A stretch of 13,933 bases of DNA, from the NCBI GenBank assembly GCA_050011095.1, contig JBEKJU010000086.1:1-13933 (forward strand), written 5' to 3'. The position numbers were made by a program, and so were the translations under genes. Positions 1 through 7,071 of the stretch are shown here, piece by piece; the first letter of the stretch is position 1, and every line of letters begins with the position of its first letter. This stretch comes from JBEKJU01 sp050011095. GTDB lineage: Bacteria > Desulfobacterota > Syntrophorhabdia > Syntrophorhabdales > WCHB1-27. The notes below the pieces were generated by a model. It was not told the DNA's origin and ran no database searches. It saw nothing but the letters and a program-made list of their open reading frames with translations.

Positions 1-120
1 TTGGCCGATCGGCGAGGCGCGGAAAGGCCAAATGTACTGGATGTACATGACCTTTTCGCAACGAAGCGGGCGGACAAAAAGACGAGCCAGATGGCCCATT
101 TATTTTCTGACGAGCCCTAA
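1..120 (+). CDS. possible 3' end of an upstream gene (partial)
   Basis: Frame 1 is open from the first base to a TAA at 118-120, giving a hydrophilic 39-residue tail that ends in LFSDEP. It would be the C-terminus of a gene starting left of the window, with the UbiD operon starting 44 bases later. Frame 2 is also open here, and the stretch is too short for codon bias to decide. No family is recognised. The strand is inferred from the downstream operon. Confidence 0.25.
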   Translation: MADRRGAERPNVLDVHDLFATKRADKKTSQMAHLFSDEP

Positions 121-124
121 GACT

Positions 125-145
125 GCCGGCTTACATAGAACCGGC
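125..145. other. small inverted repeat before the first UbiD gene
   Basis: GCCGG at about 125-129 and CCGGC at about 141-145 can pair around an 11-nt loop, just upstream of the Shine-Dalgarno AACGGAGG (about 152-159). There is no U-tract, so it is not an obvious terminator. It may be a leader hairpin or chance. Confidence 0.25.
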
Positions 146-164
146 GTTAATAACGGAGGCAATA

Positions 165-1604
165 ATGGCATACAAGTACTACAAGGATAATAGAACCTAC
201 ATCGACGCACTCCTCGAAACAGGCGACGCGATCACGGTCAACCAGGAGGTCGACTGGGACCTCGAGATGGGGGCCATCGTGCGGAGGACCTGCGAGAAGA
301 AGGGCCCTGCCGTACTTTTCAAGAATGTTAAGGATTATCCCGGCTTTGACGTGATAGGGGCGCCCATCGCGACTTACCGGAGGCTCGCGATCGCTTTCGG
401 GCTCAATCCCGATACGCCGATCCCGGAGATCTCCAAAGAATATCTCAGGAGGACCTCTGGAAAGCCCTTTCCTCCGAAAGTGGTGAAGGAAGCACCCTGT
501 CAGGAGGTGGTTCTTCAGGGCGACGACGCGAATATCATGAACCTCCCCGCGCCGATGGTCCACGACGGCGACGGCGGCAGGTACATCGGTACCTGGCAGT
601 TCGTGGTGGCAAAAGACTTTGACACGCCCGCCATCAACTGGGGCATGTACCGCCAGATGCTCTTCGATGAAAAGACGATGGTCGGTCCCGTACTTCCTTT
701 TTCCGATATGGGGAAGATGTTCCACAACAAGTATGCGCCGAGGGGCATACCCATGCCTTTCGCCGTTGTCATCAACCCTGACCCCCTCTCGGCTATCGCG
801 AGCTGTGCGCCAGCGGCGATCCCCGAGGATGAGTTCACGAGCCTCCTCATGGGCGAGCCCGTGGAGGTCGTCAAGTGCGTCACCTGTGACCTCTACGTTC
901 CCGCCCATGCGGAGATTATCATAGAAGGGGTCCTTGTCCCGAACGTCAACATCGAGGAGGCGCCCTTCGGCGAATACACCGGATACCGGACGAGCCCCAG
1001 GGAAAAAAGGACCGTCTACCGGGTTAAGGCGATAACCATGCGGAAGAAGCCCATCATGGCCATGTCGAACATGGGCGTGCCCACGGACGAGGGGCAGCTC
1101 CTCCGCTCCTTCTCCCTCGGCCTGGAGATGGATAAGCTCCTCCGGGACCAGGGAATCCCCATTACGGGCGTCTACATGCTGCCCGAATCTACCCACCACC
1201 TGGTGGTGGTGGGCGTGAAGCCCATTTATGCGAACATCGCCACCCAGATCGGGCAACTGGTCTTCGGCAGCAAGCTGGGCCCCTGGTTCCACATGGTTGC
1301 GGTAGTGGATGAAAAAACCGATATCTACGACAAGGACGAGCTGATCCATGCCCTTTCCACGAAGTGCCACCCTGTCACGGGCATAAGGGTCGAGCCCCAT
1401 GGCGTGGGAACGCCCTTGAACCCCTACGCCACACCCCAGGAGAGGCGCTACGGCGTGGCCCCGAAGGTGGTTTTCGACTGCACCTTCCCGCTCGACTGGC
1501 CGGCCTCCGACGTCCCCATCAAGGTGTCGTTCAACAACGTCTACCCCAAGGAGATCCAGGAGAAGGTGCTCGCGAACTGGAATAACTATGGGTTCAAGGA
1601 TTAA
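165..1604 (+). CDS. UbiD-family prFMN-dependent (de)carboxylase, candidate phenylphosphate carboxylase large subunit
   Basis: The product has 479 aa, about 54 kDa, usual for UbiD enzymes. They use prenylated FMN for reversible decarboxylation of aromatic or unsaturated acids in the cytoplasm. Aligned by eye with ferulate decarboxylase Fdc1, the Arg-Glu-Glu triad is R163 (in NWGMYR, 158-163), E265 and E270 (in EAPFGEYTGY). Candidate metal/prFMN-phosphate ligands are N158, H187 and E231. The ATG at 165 has a good Shine-Dalgarno (AACGGAGG). It is the first gene of a run with a small subunit, a second UbiD, UbiX and a RibK-like kinase, with phenylphosphate synthase genes downstream. That context suggests carboxylation of phenylphosphate to 4-hydroxybenzoate. 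A decarboxylase for 4-hydroxybenzoate or another aryl acid is possible. The family call is firm, the substrate is inference. Confidence 0.93.
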   Translation: MAYKYYKDNRTYIDALLETGDAITVNQEVDWDLEMGAIVRRTCEKKGPAVLFKNVKDYPGFDVIGAPIATYRRLAIAFGLNPDTPIPEISKEYLRRTSGKPFPPKVVKEAPCQEVVLQGDDANIMNLPAPMVHDGDGGRYIGTWQFVVAKDFDTPAINWGMYRQMLFDEKTMVGPVLPFSDMGKMFHNKYAPRGIPMPFAVVINPDPLSAIASCAPAAIPEDEFTSLLMGEPVEVVKCVTCDLYVPAHAEIIIEGVLVPNVNIEEAPFGEYTGYRTSPREKRTVYRVKAITMRKKPIMAMSNMGVPTDEGQLLRSFSLGLEMDKLLRDQGIPITGVYMLPESTHHLVVVGVKPIYANIATQIGQLVFGSKLGPWFHMVAVVDEKTDIYDKDELIHALSTKCHPVTGIRVEPHGVGTPLNPYATPQERRYGVAPKVVFDCTFPLDWPASDVPIKVSFNNVYPKEIQEKVLANWNNYGFKD

Positions 1605-1619
1605 GAAAGGGGCCAAAAA

Positions 1620-1643
1620 GGGGCCCGGGAAGCCCCGGGCCCC
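1620..1643 (+). promoter_or_regulatory. perfect GC hairpin between UbiD and small-subunit genes
   Basis: GGGGCCCGGG (1620-1629) and CCCGGGCCCC (1634-1643) form a perfect 10-bp all-GC stem around an AAGC loop, 16 nt after the UbiD stop. No U-run follows, so intrinsic termination is unlikely. Such intercistronic stems often protect or punctuate mRNA. A smaller CCTCC/GGAGG inverted repeat follows at 1649-1663. Confidence 0.6.
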
Positions 1644-1701
1644 GGATACCTCCCTTGAGGAGGAAGGCTACGTGGGATATAAACAATCAGGAGGAAGAGC
1701 T

Positions 1702-1956
1702 ATGGCGACGTGGGATACCTTTATCGATAAAGACTTCAAAGACATGGTGGAAGACGAAGAGCACGTCGCGGTCATCCGCGACCTCACACCCGGCAGGGGG
1801 AAGTACCGCTCTACCTATGCGCGGGTCAAGTTCTCGAAGGACGCGGGGAAGTACCCCGAGAAACTCAGGGTGCGACTCGGCAGGGGCCAGCTCGTGGAGA
1901 CGCCCTGCTCGATGGAGATCCTTGAATTTGTGAGTGTTATACCCAAGGGGCTCTAG
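1702..1956 (+). CDS. small (about 10 kDa) subunit, phenylphosphate carboxylase gamma-like by position and size
   Basis: The product is an 84-aa soluble protein lying between two UbiD-family genes. The ATG at 1702 is chosen because AGGAGGAAGAG lies just upstream. An in-frame ATG at 1588 would place the 1620-1643 hairpin and a proline/glycine-rich stretch in the protein. Visible features are an acidic N-terminus (residues about 9-20), a basic core with PGRGKYRSTYARVKF (about 30-44), and RVRLGRGQL (about 56-64). There are no membrane segments, and one cysteine near residue 68. The known phenylphosphate carboxylase of Thauera has a gamma subunit of about 10 kDa beside its two UbiD-like subunits, which is the basis of this suggestion. 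I cannot confirm homology from memory. The stop TAG directly abuts the next ATG, so translational coupling is likely. Confidence 0.75.
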   Translation: MATWDTFIDKDFKDMVEDEEHVAVIRDLTPGRGKYRSTYARVKFSKDAGKYPEKLRVRLGRGQLVETPCSMEILEFVSVIPKGL

Positions 1957-3279
1957 ATGGACTCGCTCAGGGACTACCTTGATTTGATGAAGCGCCGCGG
2001 TCTCGTCCTCGCCATAGAGGAAGAAGTCACAAAGGGGGATATCCCTGAGCTGACAGAACTCCTTTCCCCCCGCGGCAGAATCATCCATTTCGGGCGCGTC
2101 GAGGGGTACGGATGCGGCGTCATCGCCAATCTCGCTCCGTCCCACGACGCCCTCGGCGCGGCCCTCGGCGCCGATGACGCCTATGCCTTCTTTCGCGAGG
2201 GCATTAAAAAAACCGAGAAGAAGGTACACGTCGAAAGGGAGGGGATCGAGACCGTGGAGATGACCGGGCGTGACCTCATGTCCGTGCTCCCCATACTGAA
2301 ATACTGCGAGAAGGATTCGGCCCCCTTCATCACGGCGGCCATCGTCTCCTCCCGGGACCCCCACACGGGGGTGATCGGGCGGGGCGTGCACCGCATGGAG
2401 TACCGGGGGGGCAACCGCCTCGGCGTGACCCTCATAAACCCGCCGCTTTCAGATATCGCGGCGGACTATAAATCGAGGGGCGAAAGGATGCCCCTTGCCG
2501 TCAGCATCGGGGTGGACCCCGTGCTCTTTCTTTCCATGGCCCTGAAGGTGGCGCCCACTGTGGATAAGCTCGAGGTGGCGGGCGGCCTCAAGGGCCACGG
2601 GGTCAAGGTGGTCGACTCCCTCGGCGCGGGCGTCGACATGCCGCTTTCCGAGTTCTACCTGGAGGGCTACGTCGACCAGGACGACGTGAGGCCCGACGGC
2701 CCCCTGGGTGAAATCTCAGGCTACTACATGGCCCTCGACGGGACACCCACCATGGTGGTGGAGCGCATCTCGTTCCGGCCCTCACCCCTCTATCACGCGC
2801 TTCTGCCAACGGGCCCGGAGGGCGATGCCTACCTCACCTTCGTGAGCCGCGCCCATATGGAAGAGGGCGTGAAGAAGCTCTTCCCCTTCGTGGGGGAGAT
2901 CGTCTTCGTCCCGAGGACCTTCGGCTCGTCGGTGGTGGTCCAGGTGGCCCCCCTCGAGCGGGCGCGGGTCCGCAACCTCCTCATCTCCCTCCTGGGCTAT
3001 CCCATGGTGAAGAAGGTGGTGGCGGTGGACGGGGACGTCGATCCAAAGAACCTCACCGATGTCGAGTGGGCGCTCATCACCCGCTGCAAGGCCGACGAGG
3101 ACATCATCGTTGTGCCGGGACTGCAGGGGCAGCCCATAGACACGCAGGCGAAGCAAGGCATGGGCATCACGAAGATCGCCTTCGATGCGACGATGCAGGG
3201 GAAGCGCATCGACGAGAGGGCCCGCGTTGCGCGGGGTGACCGGCACCATATAGAAAGGATCGTGGGAGGTGTGGAATGA
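1957..3279 (+). CDS. second UbiD-family protein with divergent active site
   Basis: The product has 440 aa, about 48 kDa. The start directly follows the small subunit's stop, with AAGGGG at 1945-1950. UbiD features are GRGVHRMEYRGG (141-152), a GHGVKVVD segment (213-220) and DGPLGEISGYY (247-257). Compared by eye with the first UbiD, the triad Arg (R146) and last Glu (E252) are kept. The first Glu is Asp (D247), and the three metal/phosphate ligands Asn, His and Glu appear as G141, A168 and H214. This suggests a partner subunit that binds prFMN poorly or differently, as in heteromeric phenylphosphate carboxylase, which has two UbiD-like subunits. Alternatively it is a divergent but active enzyme. 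The final codons overlap the ubiX start (ATGA). Confidence 0.9.
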   Translation: MDSLRDYLDLMKRRGLVLAIEEEVTKGDIPELTELLSPRGRIIHFGRVEGYGCGVIANLAPSHDALGAALGADDAYAFFREGIKKTEKKVHVEREGIETVEMTGRDLMSVLPILKYCEKDSAPFITAAIVSSRDPHTGVIGRGVHRMEYRGGNRLGVTLINPPLSDIAADYKSRGERMPLAVSIGVDPVLFLSMALKVAPTVDKLEVAGGLKGHGVKVVDSLGAGVDMPLSEFYLEGYVDQDDVRPDGPLGEISGYYMALDGTPTMVVERISFRPSPLYHALLPTGPEGDAYLTFVSRAHMEEGVKKLFPFVGEIVFVPRTFGSSVVVQVAPLERARVRNLLISLLGYPMVKKVVAVDGDVDPKNLTDVEWALITRCKADEDIIVVPGLQGQPIDTQAKQGMGITKIAFDATMQGKRIDERARVARGDRHHIERIVGGVE

Positions 3280-3869
3280 GCGGCCTTATCGTCGGAATAT
3301 CGGGGGCGACGGGTGTGATCTACGGTGTCCGCGCACTGGAGGCCCTTTCCGCGTGCGGAATAGAGACCCATCTGGTGGTGACGCAATCCGCCCTGCGTAA
3401 TCTCGCGATAGAGACAGAGTACACCATGGATCATCTCAAGTCCCTGGCATCCGTTGTCTATGACGTGGACGACGTGGGGGCGTCAATCGCGAGCGGCTCC
3501 TTCAAGGTCGACGGCATGATCATCATGCCGTGCTCGATAAAGTCCCTCTCCGCCGTGGCCAACTCCTTCAGCTACAACCTCCTCATCAGGGCGGCGGACG
3601 TGATGCTCAAGGAACGGAGGAGGCTCGTTCTCCTCGTGCGGGAGACGCCCCTCCACGAGGGCCATCTCCGCCTTATGAGCAGGATCACTAGGATGGGCGG
3701 GATCATCATGCCCCCCGCGCCCGCCTTTTACCACATGCCGAAGACGATCGACGACATCATCAACCAGACGGTGGGCAAGGTACTCGATCAATTCGGGATC
3801 GACGGTCATCTCTTCAGGCGATGGGGAACACTGGACGACATGCTGGTCGTCAAGGCGCGGATAAGATGA
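3276..3869 (+). CDS. ubiX: UbiX-family flavin prenyltransferase
   Basis: The product has 197 aa, close to the usual 185-200. UbiX transfers a dimethylallyl group from DMAP (DMAPP in some homologues) to reduced FMN, forming the prFMN cofactor of UbiD. Visible signatures are the N-terminal FMN loop GISGATG (7-13), PCS (85-87) followed by a basic helix, RETPL (122-126), and PPAPAFY (146-152). The C-terminal helix holds NQTVGKVLDQFGI. The ATG overlaps the UbiD stop as ATGA, preceded by GGGAGGT at 3264-3270. Its own stop overlaps the next gene in the same way. Placement beside two UbiD genes and a riboflavin-kinase-like gene fits dedicated cofactor supply. Confidence 0.95.
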   Translation: MSGLIVGISGATGVIYGVRALEALSACGIETHLVVTQSALRNLAIETEYTMDHLKSLASVVYDVDDVGASIASGSFKVDGMIIMPCSIKSLSAVANSFSYNLLIRAADVMLKERRRLVLLVRETPLHEGHLRLMSRITRMGGIIMPPAPAFYHMPKTIDDIINQTVGKVLDQFGIDGHLFRRWGTLDDMLVVKARIR

Positions 3870-4267
3870 AGGTAGACATAAAGGTGTCAGGCACGGTGGT
3901 CAAGGGCCTCGGCGTCTCGGCATCCTTCCTCTCCATCCCCTGGGTGGAGAATCAGATAGTCGAGAAGCTCGGCTTCTCCCCTTACTTCGGCACCCTCAAT
4001 ATCGATGTGCAGGACTCGAATATTCAGGAGGCACTGAAGGCCCTGCCCGCAAAGAGGATCATCTCCGCCGAGCAGGGGTTCTGTGATGCCCTCGTCTTCG
4101 AGGGGACGGTTGGGGGATACCCCTGCGGGGTGATACTCCCCCTCGTGCCGGACTACCCCGGCGCGATCCTGGAGATCGTCGCCCCGGTGCACCTGAAGAA
4201 GACGCTCGGACTGACGGACGGGGACGGGATAGAGGTGCTGCTCCATCTGGGTAATGGGGGCTCCTGA
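3866..4267 (+). CDS. DUF120/RibK-like CTP-dependent riboflavin kinase (archaeal type)
   Basis: The product has 133 aa, near the roughly 130-140 of archaeal RibK. That enzyme phosphorylates riboflavin to FMN using CTP and has a cradle-loop barrel fold. Family features visible are the N-terminal G-x-VVKGLGVSASFLS loop (9-23), LGFSPYFGTLN (35-45) with the PYxGTLN core, and LEIVAPVHLKKTLGLTDGD near residues 101-119. The LEIVAP and DGD blocks match archaeal members closely. The usual glutamate of the GEG loop seems to be missing (GLGVS), so activity is not certain. The ATG at 3866 overlaps the ubiX stop (ATGA). The longer frame from 3821 lies inside ubiX and is not preferred. The inferred role is local FMN supply for UbiX. 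Confidence 0.85.
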   Translation: MKVDIKVSGTVVKGLGVSASFLSIPWVENQIVEKLGFSPYFGTLNIDVQDSNIQEALKALPAKRIISAEQGFCDALVFEGTVGGYPCGVILPLVPDYPGAILEIVAPVHLKKTLGLTDGDGIEVLLHLGNGGS

Positions 4268-4303
4268 CATAGCGTCGGAGGGTACATAACGGTCCGGATG
4301 ATC

Positions 4304-4329
4304 GGGAAGCTGTGCTTTTTTTTGTTTTT
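4304..4329 (+). terminator. weak candidate terminator after the UbiD/UbiX operon
   Basis: A short stem AAGC/GCTT (4307-4317, extendable only by G-U pairs) runs into eight T residues (4316-4323), then G and five more T. The U-tract is strong but the stem is weak. Confidence 0.4.
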
Positions 4330-4542
4330 CCATTAGGCCATAAGTTTTTGTGATATTGTATCATATTAAATAATTTTGAGCAGTGAGTTGTCTCATATAG
4401 AATGGTCATTTAGTGAGTACAATTAAGAGTGGGTACGATTAAGCGGCTCCTGGTTTCCGGGTCGAGGGTAGCACCGGCTGCAATCAAAAGGGACACCCCC
4501 GCCGAGAGCGGATCTCTCGCAATCTGAGGAAAGGAGGATCGT
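4330..4542 (+). promoter_or_regulatory. AT-rich leader/promoter region of the phenylphosphate-synthase-like operon
   Basis: This gene-free stretch is sharply AT-rich between 4316 and 4443, unlike the GC-rich flanks. It contains an inverted repeat TGATA-TTG-TATCA (4351-4363), a loose sigma70-like pair TTGTGA/TAATTT with 17-nt spacing (about 4349-4377), and a 16-bp tandem repeat (4412-4443). A 6-bp hairpin CGAGAG/CTCTCG (4503-4519) lies just before the Shine-Dalgarno AAGGAGG (4531-4537). The exact promoter is uncertain. The composition and repeats argue for a regulated promoter. Confidence 0.45.
4412..4443 (+). repeat. two tandem 16-bp repeats, possible regulator binding site
   Basis: AGTGAGTACAATTAAG (4412-4427) is followed at once by AGTGGGTACGATTAAG (4428-4443), 14 of 16 identical. 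A third AGTGAGT occurs at 4382. Direct repeats of this spacing (about one and a half helical turns) upstream of a catabolic operon suggest an operator or activator site. Confidence 0.55.
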
Positions 4543-5190
4543 ATGGCCGTTCTGTTCACCCAGTCGTGGGATGTCATTCAGGGAAAGGAGGAGGAGTACA
4601 CGGAGTTCATCACCACCGAGTTCCTGCCGGAGATCGCGGAATCGGGGCTCGTGGCGGTGGGAGGATACTACGTCGAGGTGGGGACCGGCCCGAGAATCTT
4701 CGTGATCCAGCGCGCCAAGGACACGGACGAGCTGTGTCGGGCAATCAGCGGAAGCGAGTTCAAGCAGATCATCCTCCGGGTCAAAGCGTTGGTAAGCAAC
4801 TACAGGGCGGCCCTGCTCGAACCCACAGGGAATGTGAAACGGGGGGAGTACGTGATCCAGCGCGGGGTCTGGAAGTTCAACCAGTACTACGACCTGCGGC
4901 CGGGGAAAAAGAGGGCCTATGCCGATTTCGTAATAGGGGAATATATCCCCGCTCTCGAAAGCCTCGGCTATGTGGAGGTCACGGGTGGATGGAACGTGAC
5001 CCTCGGAGGGGTGAGCGAGATTATAGGGGAGCTTACCTTCAAGGATCCCGTCGATATCGGCCGCATGCTCAACAGCCGGGAATTCAGGCAGGCATCGGGC
5101 AGACTCCAGGAGGAGTTCGTGATGAACTACCAGAACAAGATCCTGCGTTGTACGGAGCGTTTTGATGAACCCAAGTGGTTCAGGCTCTAA
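4543..5190 (+). CDS. tandem-duplicated dimeric alpha/beta-barrel (NIPSNAP/ABM-like) protein
   Basis: The product has 215 aa, about 24 kDa, cytoplasmic, with no signal peptide or membrane helix. The halves are clear internal repeats. Residues about 5-95 and 110-205 both follow the order F-x-Q-x-x-D, GK-(3)-Y-x-x-F, a P at 29/134 or so before an acidic helix, G-[YL]-V-x-V, GG, a glycine-rich turn, D-(10)-S-x-EF-[KR]-Q, V-x-NY and a final [EC]-x-T. This suggests two fused ferredoxin-like domains folding like a dimeric barrel. It is the first gene of the phenylphosphate-synthase-like set, with strong Shine-Dalgarno AAGGAGG. The known Thauera enzyme has a third 24-kDa stimulatory subunit with CBS domains; this protein has that size and neighbourhood but not that fold. 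A regulatory or phenol-handling role is inference. Confidence 0.85.
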   Translation: MAVLFTQSWDVIQGKEEEYTEFITTEFLPEIAESGLVAVGGYYVEVGTGPRIFVIQRAKDTDELCRAISGSEFKQIILRVKALVSNYRAALLEPTGNVKRGEYVIQRGVWKFNQYYDLRPGKKRAYADFVIGEYIPALESLGYVEVTGGWNVTLGGVSEIIGELTFKDPVDIGRMLNSREFRQASGRLQEEFVMNYQNKILRCTERFDEPKWFRL

Positions 5191-5213
5191 GACCAAATAA
5201 AAAGGGGGGTTTT

Positions 5214-7055
5214 ATGGCAAAGACATTCATGGATCCGCACGATGTTCCGAAAATCCCGGGCACCGAAGGCTGGGAGAAGCTCTATCCCTATCAGTACCAG
5301 TTCTCGAAGGAGGACCCCGAGAGGGCAGCCTTCGAGAGCAGCCAGATATGGTTCTACGACGGCCTGCATTACCCCGTGCCCCACTATCCCTTCGACCTCA
5401 TCTGGGATGAGGCATGGTCCCTGGCGCTCTCGCAGTATAACACCCGTCACTGGTTGATACCGCCCGCCCTCGGCATCGACCACCGTATTGTGAACGGTTA
5501 TGTGTACATCAGCCCCGTGGGTGTCGCCGATCCGAACGATATCCCGAAGAGGGTGCCCCACTTCATGGAGCGGGCCGGGTACTATTTCCAGAACTGGGAA
5601 AGACTTTACGAGGGCAACTGGAAGAAGAAGATGACCGGCGTCATTGAGCGGCTCGAGGCGATGAGCTTCACCGACCTTCCCGAGATGGAGGACATAAGCG
5701 TCATCAAGGAAGGCATTGGAAAGGGGAGCGGCTACGAGCTCCTCAGAAAATGGGACGAGCTGATCGACCTCGGCCTTTTGTGCTGGCAGTATCACTTCGA
5801 GTTTCTCAACCTGTGTTACGCGGCCCAGGTCACCTTTTTCCAGACAGCCGATCAGATCTTCCCCGGCATCCCCATCTCCACCCTGGTCAAGCTTTCCGCG
5901 GGGTTCGACCCGATCCTCTTCAGACCCGACGCCGAGCTGATAAGGCTCGCGAGGCTTGCCATCGAGGTGGGGATCGAGGACCTGATCCTGAAGCCTGGGA
6001 ATGCGGAAGAGCTGATGAAGCAGCTCGAAGGCCATACTGTGGGAAAGGAGTGGCTCAAGGAACTGGAGAAGGCGCGGTACCCGTGGTTCTACATGTCGAC
6101 GGGCACGGGCTGGTTCCACACGCACATAAGCTGGAACGACAACCTGAACATCCCCTTCGACGCCATCAGGTCAAACATCACGACCTTGAAGGCGGGAAAA
6201 CAGATCGGGAGACCGACCGAGCAGATTCTCAAGGAGCGCGACAGGATCGCCGATGAGTACAGGAAGCTCATCAAAACGGAAGAGGACAGGGAGGCCTTCG
6301 ACCAGGGTCTCTCCATCGCCCGGCTGGTCCTTCCCTACGCGGAGGACCACAACTTCTACGTGGAGCACTGGTTCCACAGCCTCTTCTGGGGAAAGGTACG
6401 CCAAGTGGGCCAGATCCTGCAAAACGCGGGCTTCATCGAAGACGCGGATGTCGATATATGGTTTCTGAAGCGCGACGAGATCAAGGAGGCCCTCTGGGAT
6501 TACTGCACGGCCTGGGCGACCGGCGTGAAGGCGAGGGGGCCCTCTTACTGGCCGAAGGAGATCGCCTGGAGGAAGGGCGTCTATAAGAAGTTTGAAGAGT
6601 GGACCCCGCCCGCGGCCCTGGGCACGCCTCCCGATGTCGTGACAGAGCCCTTCACGATCGTCCTCTGGGGCGTCACCAACAACGTGCTCCAGACGTGGCT
6701 GAGCGGCGAAGAGGGCGGGGGCTCGCCTGATGATATCCAGGGTTCCCCGGGGTCTTCAGGTGTTGTCGAGGGCCCGGCCAGGGTAATCAAGAGCGTGGAA
6801 CAGCTTGCGGACCTCAAGGAAGGCGAGATCCTGGTGGCGACGACCACCTCGCCGAGCTGGGCGCCCGCGTTTGTCAGGATCGCGGGTGCAGTGACCGATG
6901 TGGGCGGGCCCATGTGCCATGCCGCCATCGTCTGCAGGGAGTATGGGTTGCCCATGGTGGTGGGAACAGGCAAGGGCACGCAGCGCATCAAGACCGGGGA
7001 TATCATTAAGATAGACGGAGACTCGGGTCTCGTCACGATAGTAAAGCGAGTGTAA
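5214..7055 (+). CDS. phenylphosphate synthase-like subunit with PEP-utilizer swivelling His domain
   Basis: The product has 613 aa, about 70 kDa. The ATG at 5214 is chosen for AAGGGGGG just upstream; an ATG at 5175 would overlap the previous gene. Residues about 1-500 form a tryptophan- and tyrosine-rich domain with no recognised motif, presumably substrate binding. Residues about 516-613 are the PEP-utilizing-enzyme mobile domain: GVVEGPARV, GEILVATTTSPSW, then DVGGPMCHAAIVCREYGLPMV with catalytic H569 (codon 6918-6920), and a closing TGDIIKIDGDSG. In Thauera phenylphosphate synthase the 70-kDa protein carries the phosphorylatable His and transfers phosphate to phenol, while a separate 40-kDa protein handles ATP. 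The next gene is that partner. Other phenolic acceptors are possible. Confidence 0.88.
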   Translation: MAKTFMDPHDVPKIPGTEGWEKLYPYQYQFSKEDPERAAFESSQIWFYDGLHYPVPHYPFDLIWDEAWSLALSQYNTRHWLIPPALGIDHRIVNGYVYISPVGVADPNDIPKRVPHFMERAGYYFQNWERLYEGNWKKKMTGVIERLEAMSFTDLPEMEDISVIKEGIGKGSGYELLRKWDELIDLGLLCWQYHFEFLNLCYAAQVTFFQTADQIFPGIPISTLVKLSAGFDPILFRPDAELIRLARLAIEVGIEDLILKPGNAEELMKQLEGHTVGKEWLKELEKARYPWFYMSTGTGWFHTHISWNDNLNIPFDAIRSNITTLKAGKQIGRPTEQILKERDRIADEYRKLIKTEEDREAFDQGLSIARLVLPYAEDHNFYVEHWFHSLFWGKVRQVGQILQNAGFIEDADVDIWFLKRDEIKEALWDYCTAWATGVKARGPSYWPKEIAWRKGVYKKFEEWTPPAALGTPPDVVTEPFTIVLWGVTNNVLQTWLSGEEGGGSPDDIQGSPGSSGVVEGPARVIKSVEQLADLKEGEILVATTTSPSWAPAFVRIAGAVTDVGGPMCHAAIVCREYGLPMVVGTGKGTQRIKTGDIIKIDGDSGLVTIVKRV

Positions 7056-7071
7056 GGGAATAGGTTTTTCG

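Noticed and set aside
147..1616. 489-residue open frame on the - strand opposite the first UbiD gene
   Set aside because: It mirrors the UbiD gene almost end to end, is rich in His/Arg/Asp-Val strings typical of antisense frames in GC-rich DNA, and matches no family.
1588..1701. Upstream ATG at 1588 as start of the small subunit
   Set aside because: It would code through a perfect GC hairpin and overlap the UbiD stop; the ATG at 1702 has a strong Shine-Dalgarno.
3821..3865. Longer N-terminus for the RibK-like protein
   Set aside because: The extra residues are read from inside ubiX in another frame; the ATG at 3866 gives the normal family length and an ATGA overlap.
4566..5165. 199-residue + strand frame inside the duplicated barrel gene
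   Set aside because: It is a frame-shifted shadow: the other frame shows a clear internal protein repeat and a Shine-Dalgarno.
5175..5213. Longer N-terminus for the His-domain subunit
   Set aside because: It overlaps the previous gene's end, and AAGGGGGG sits just before the ATG at 5214.
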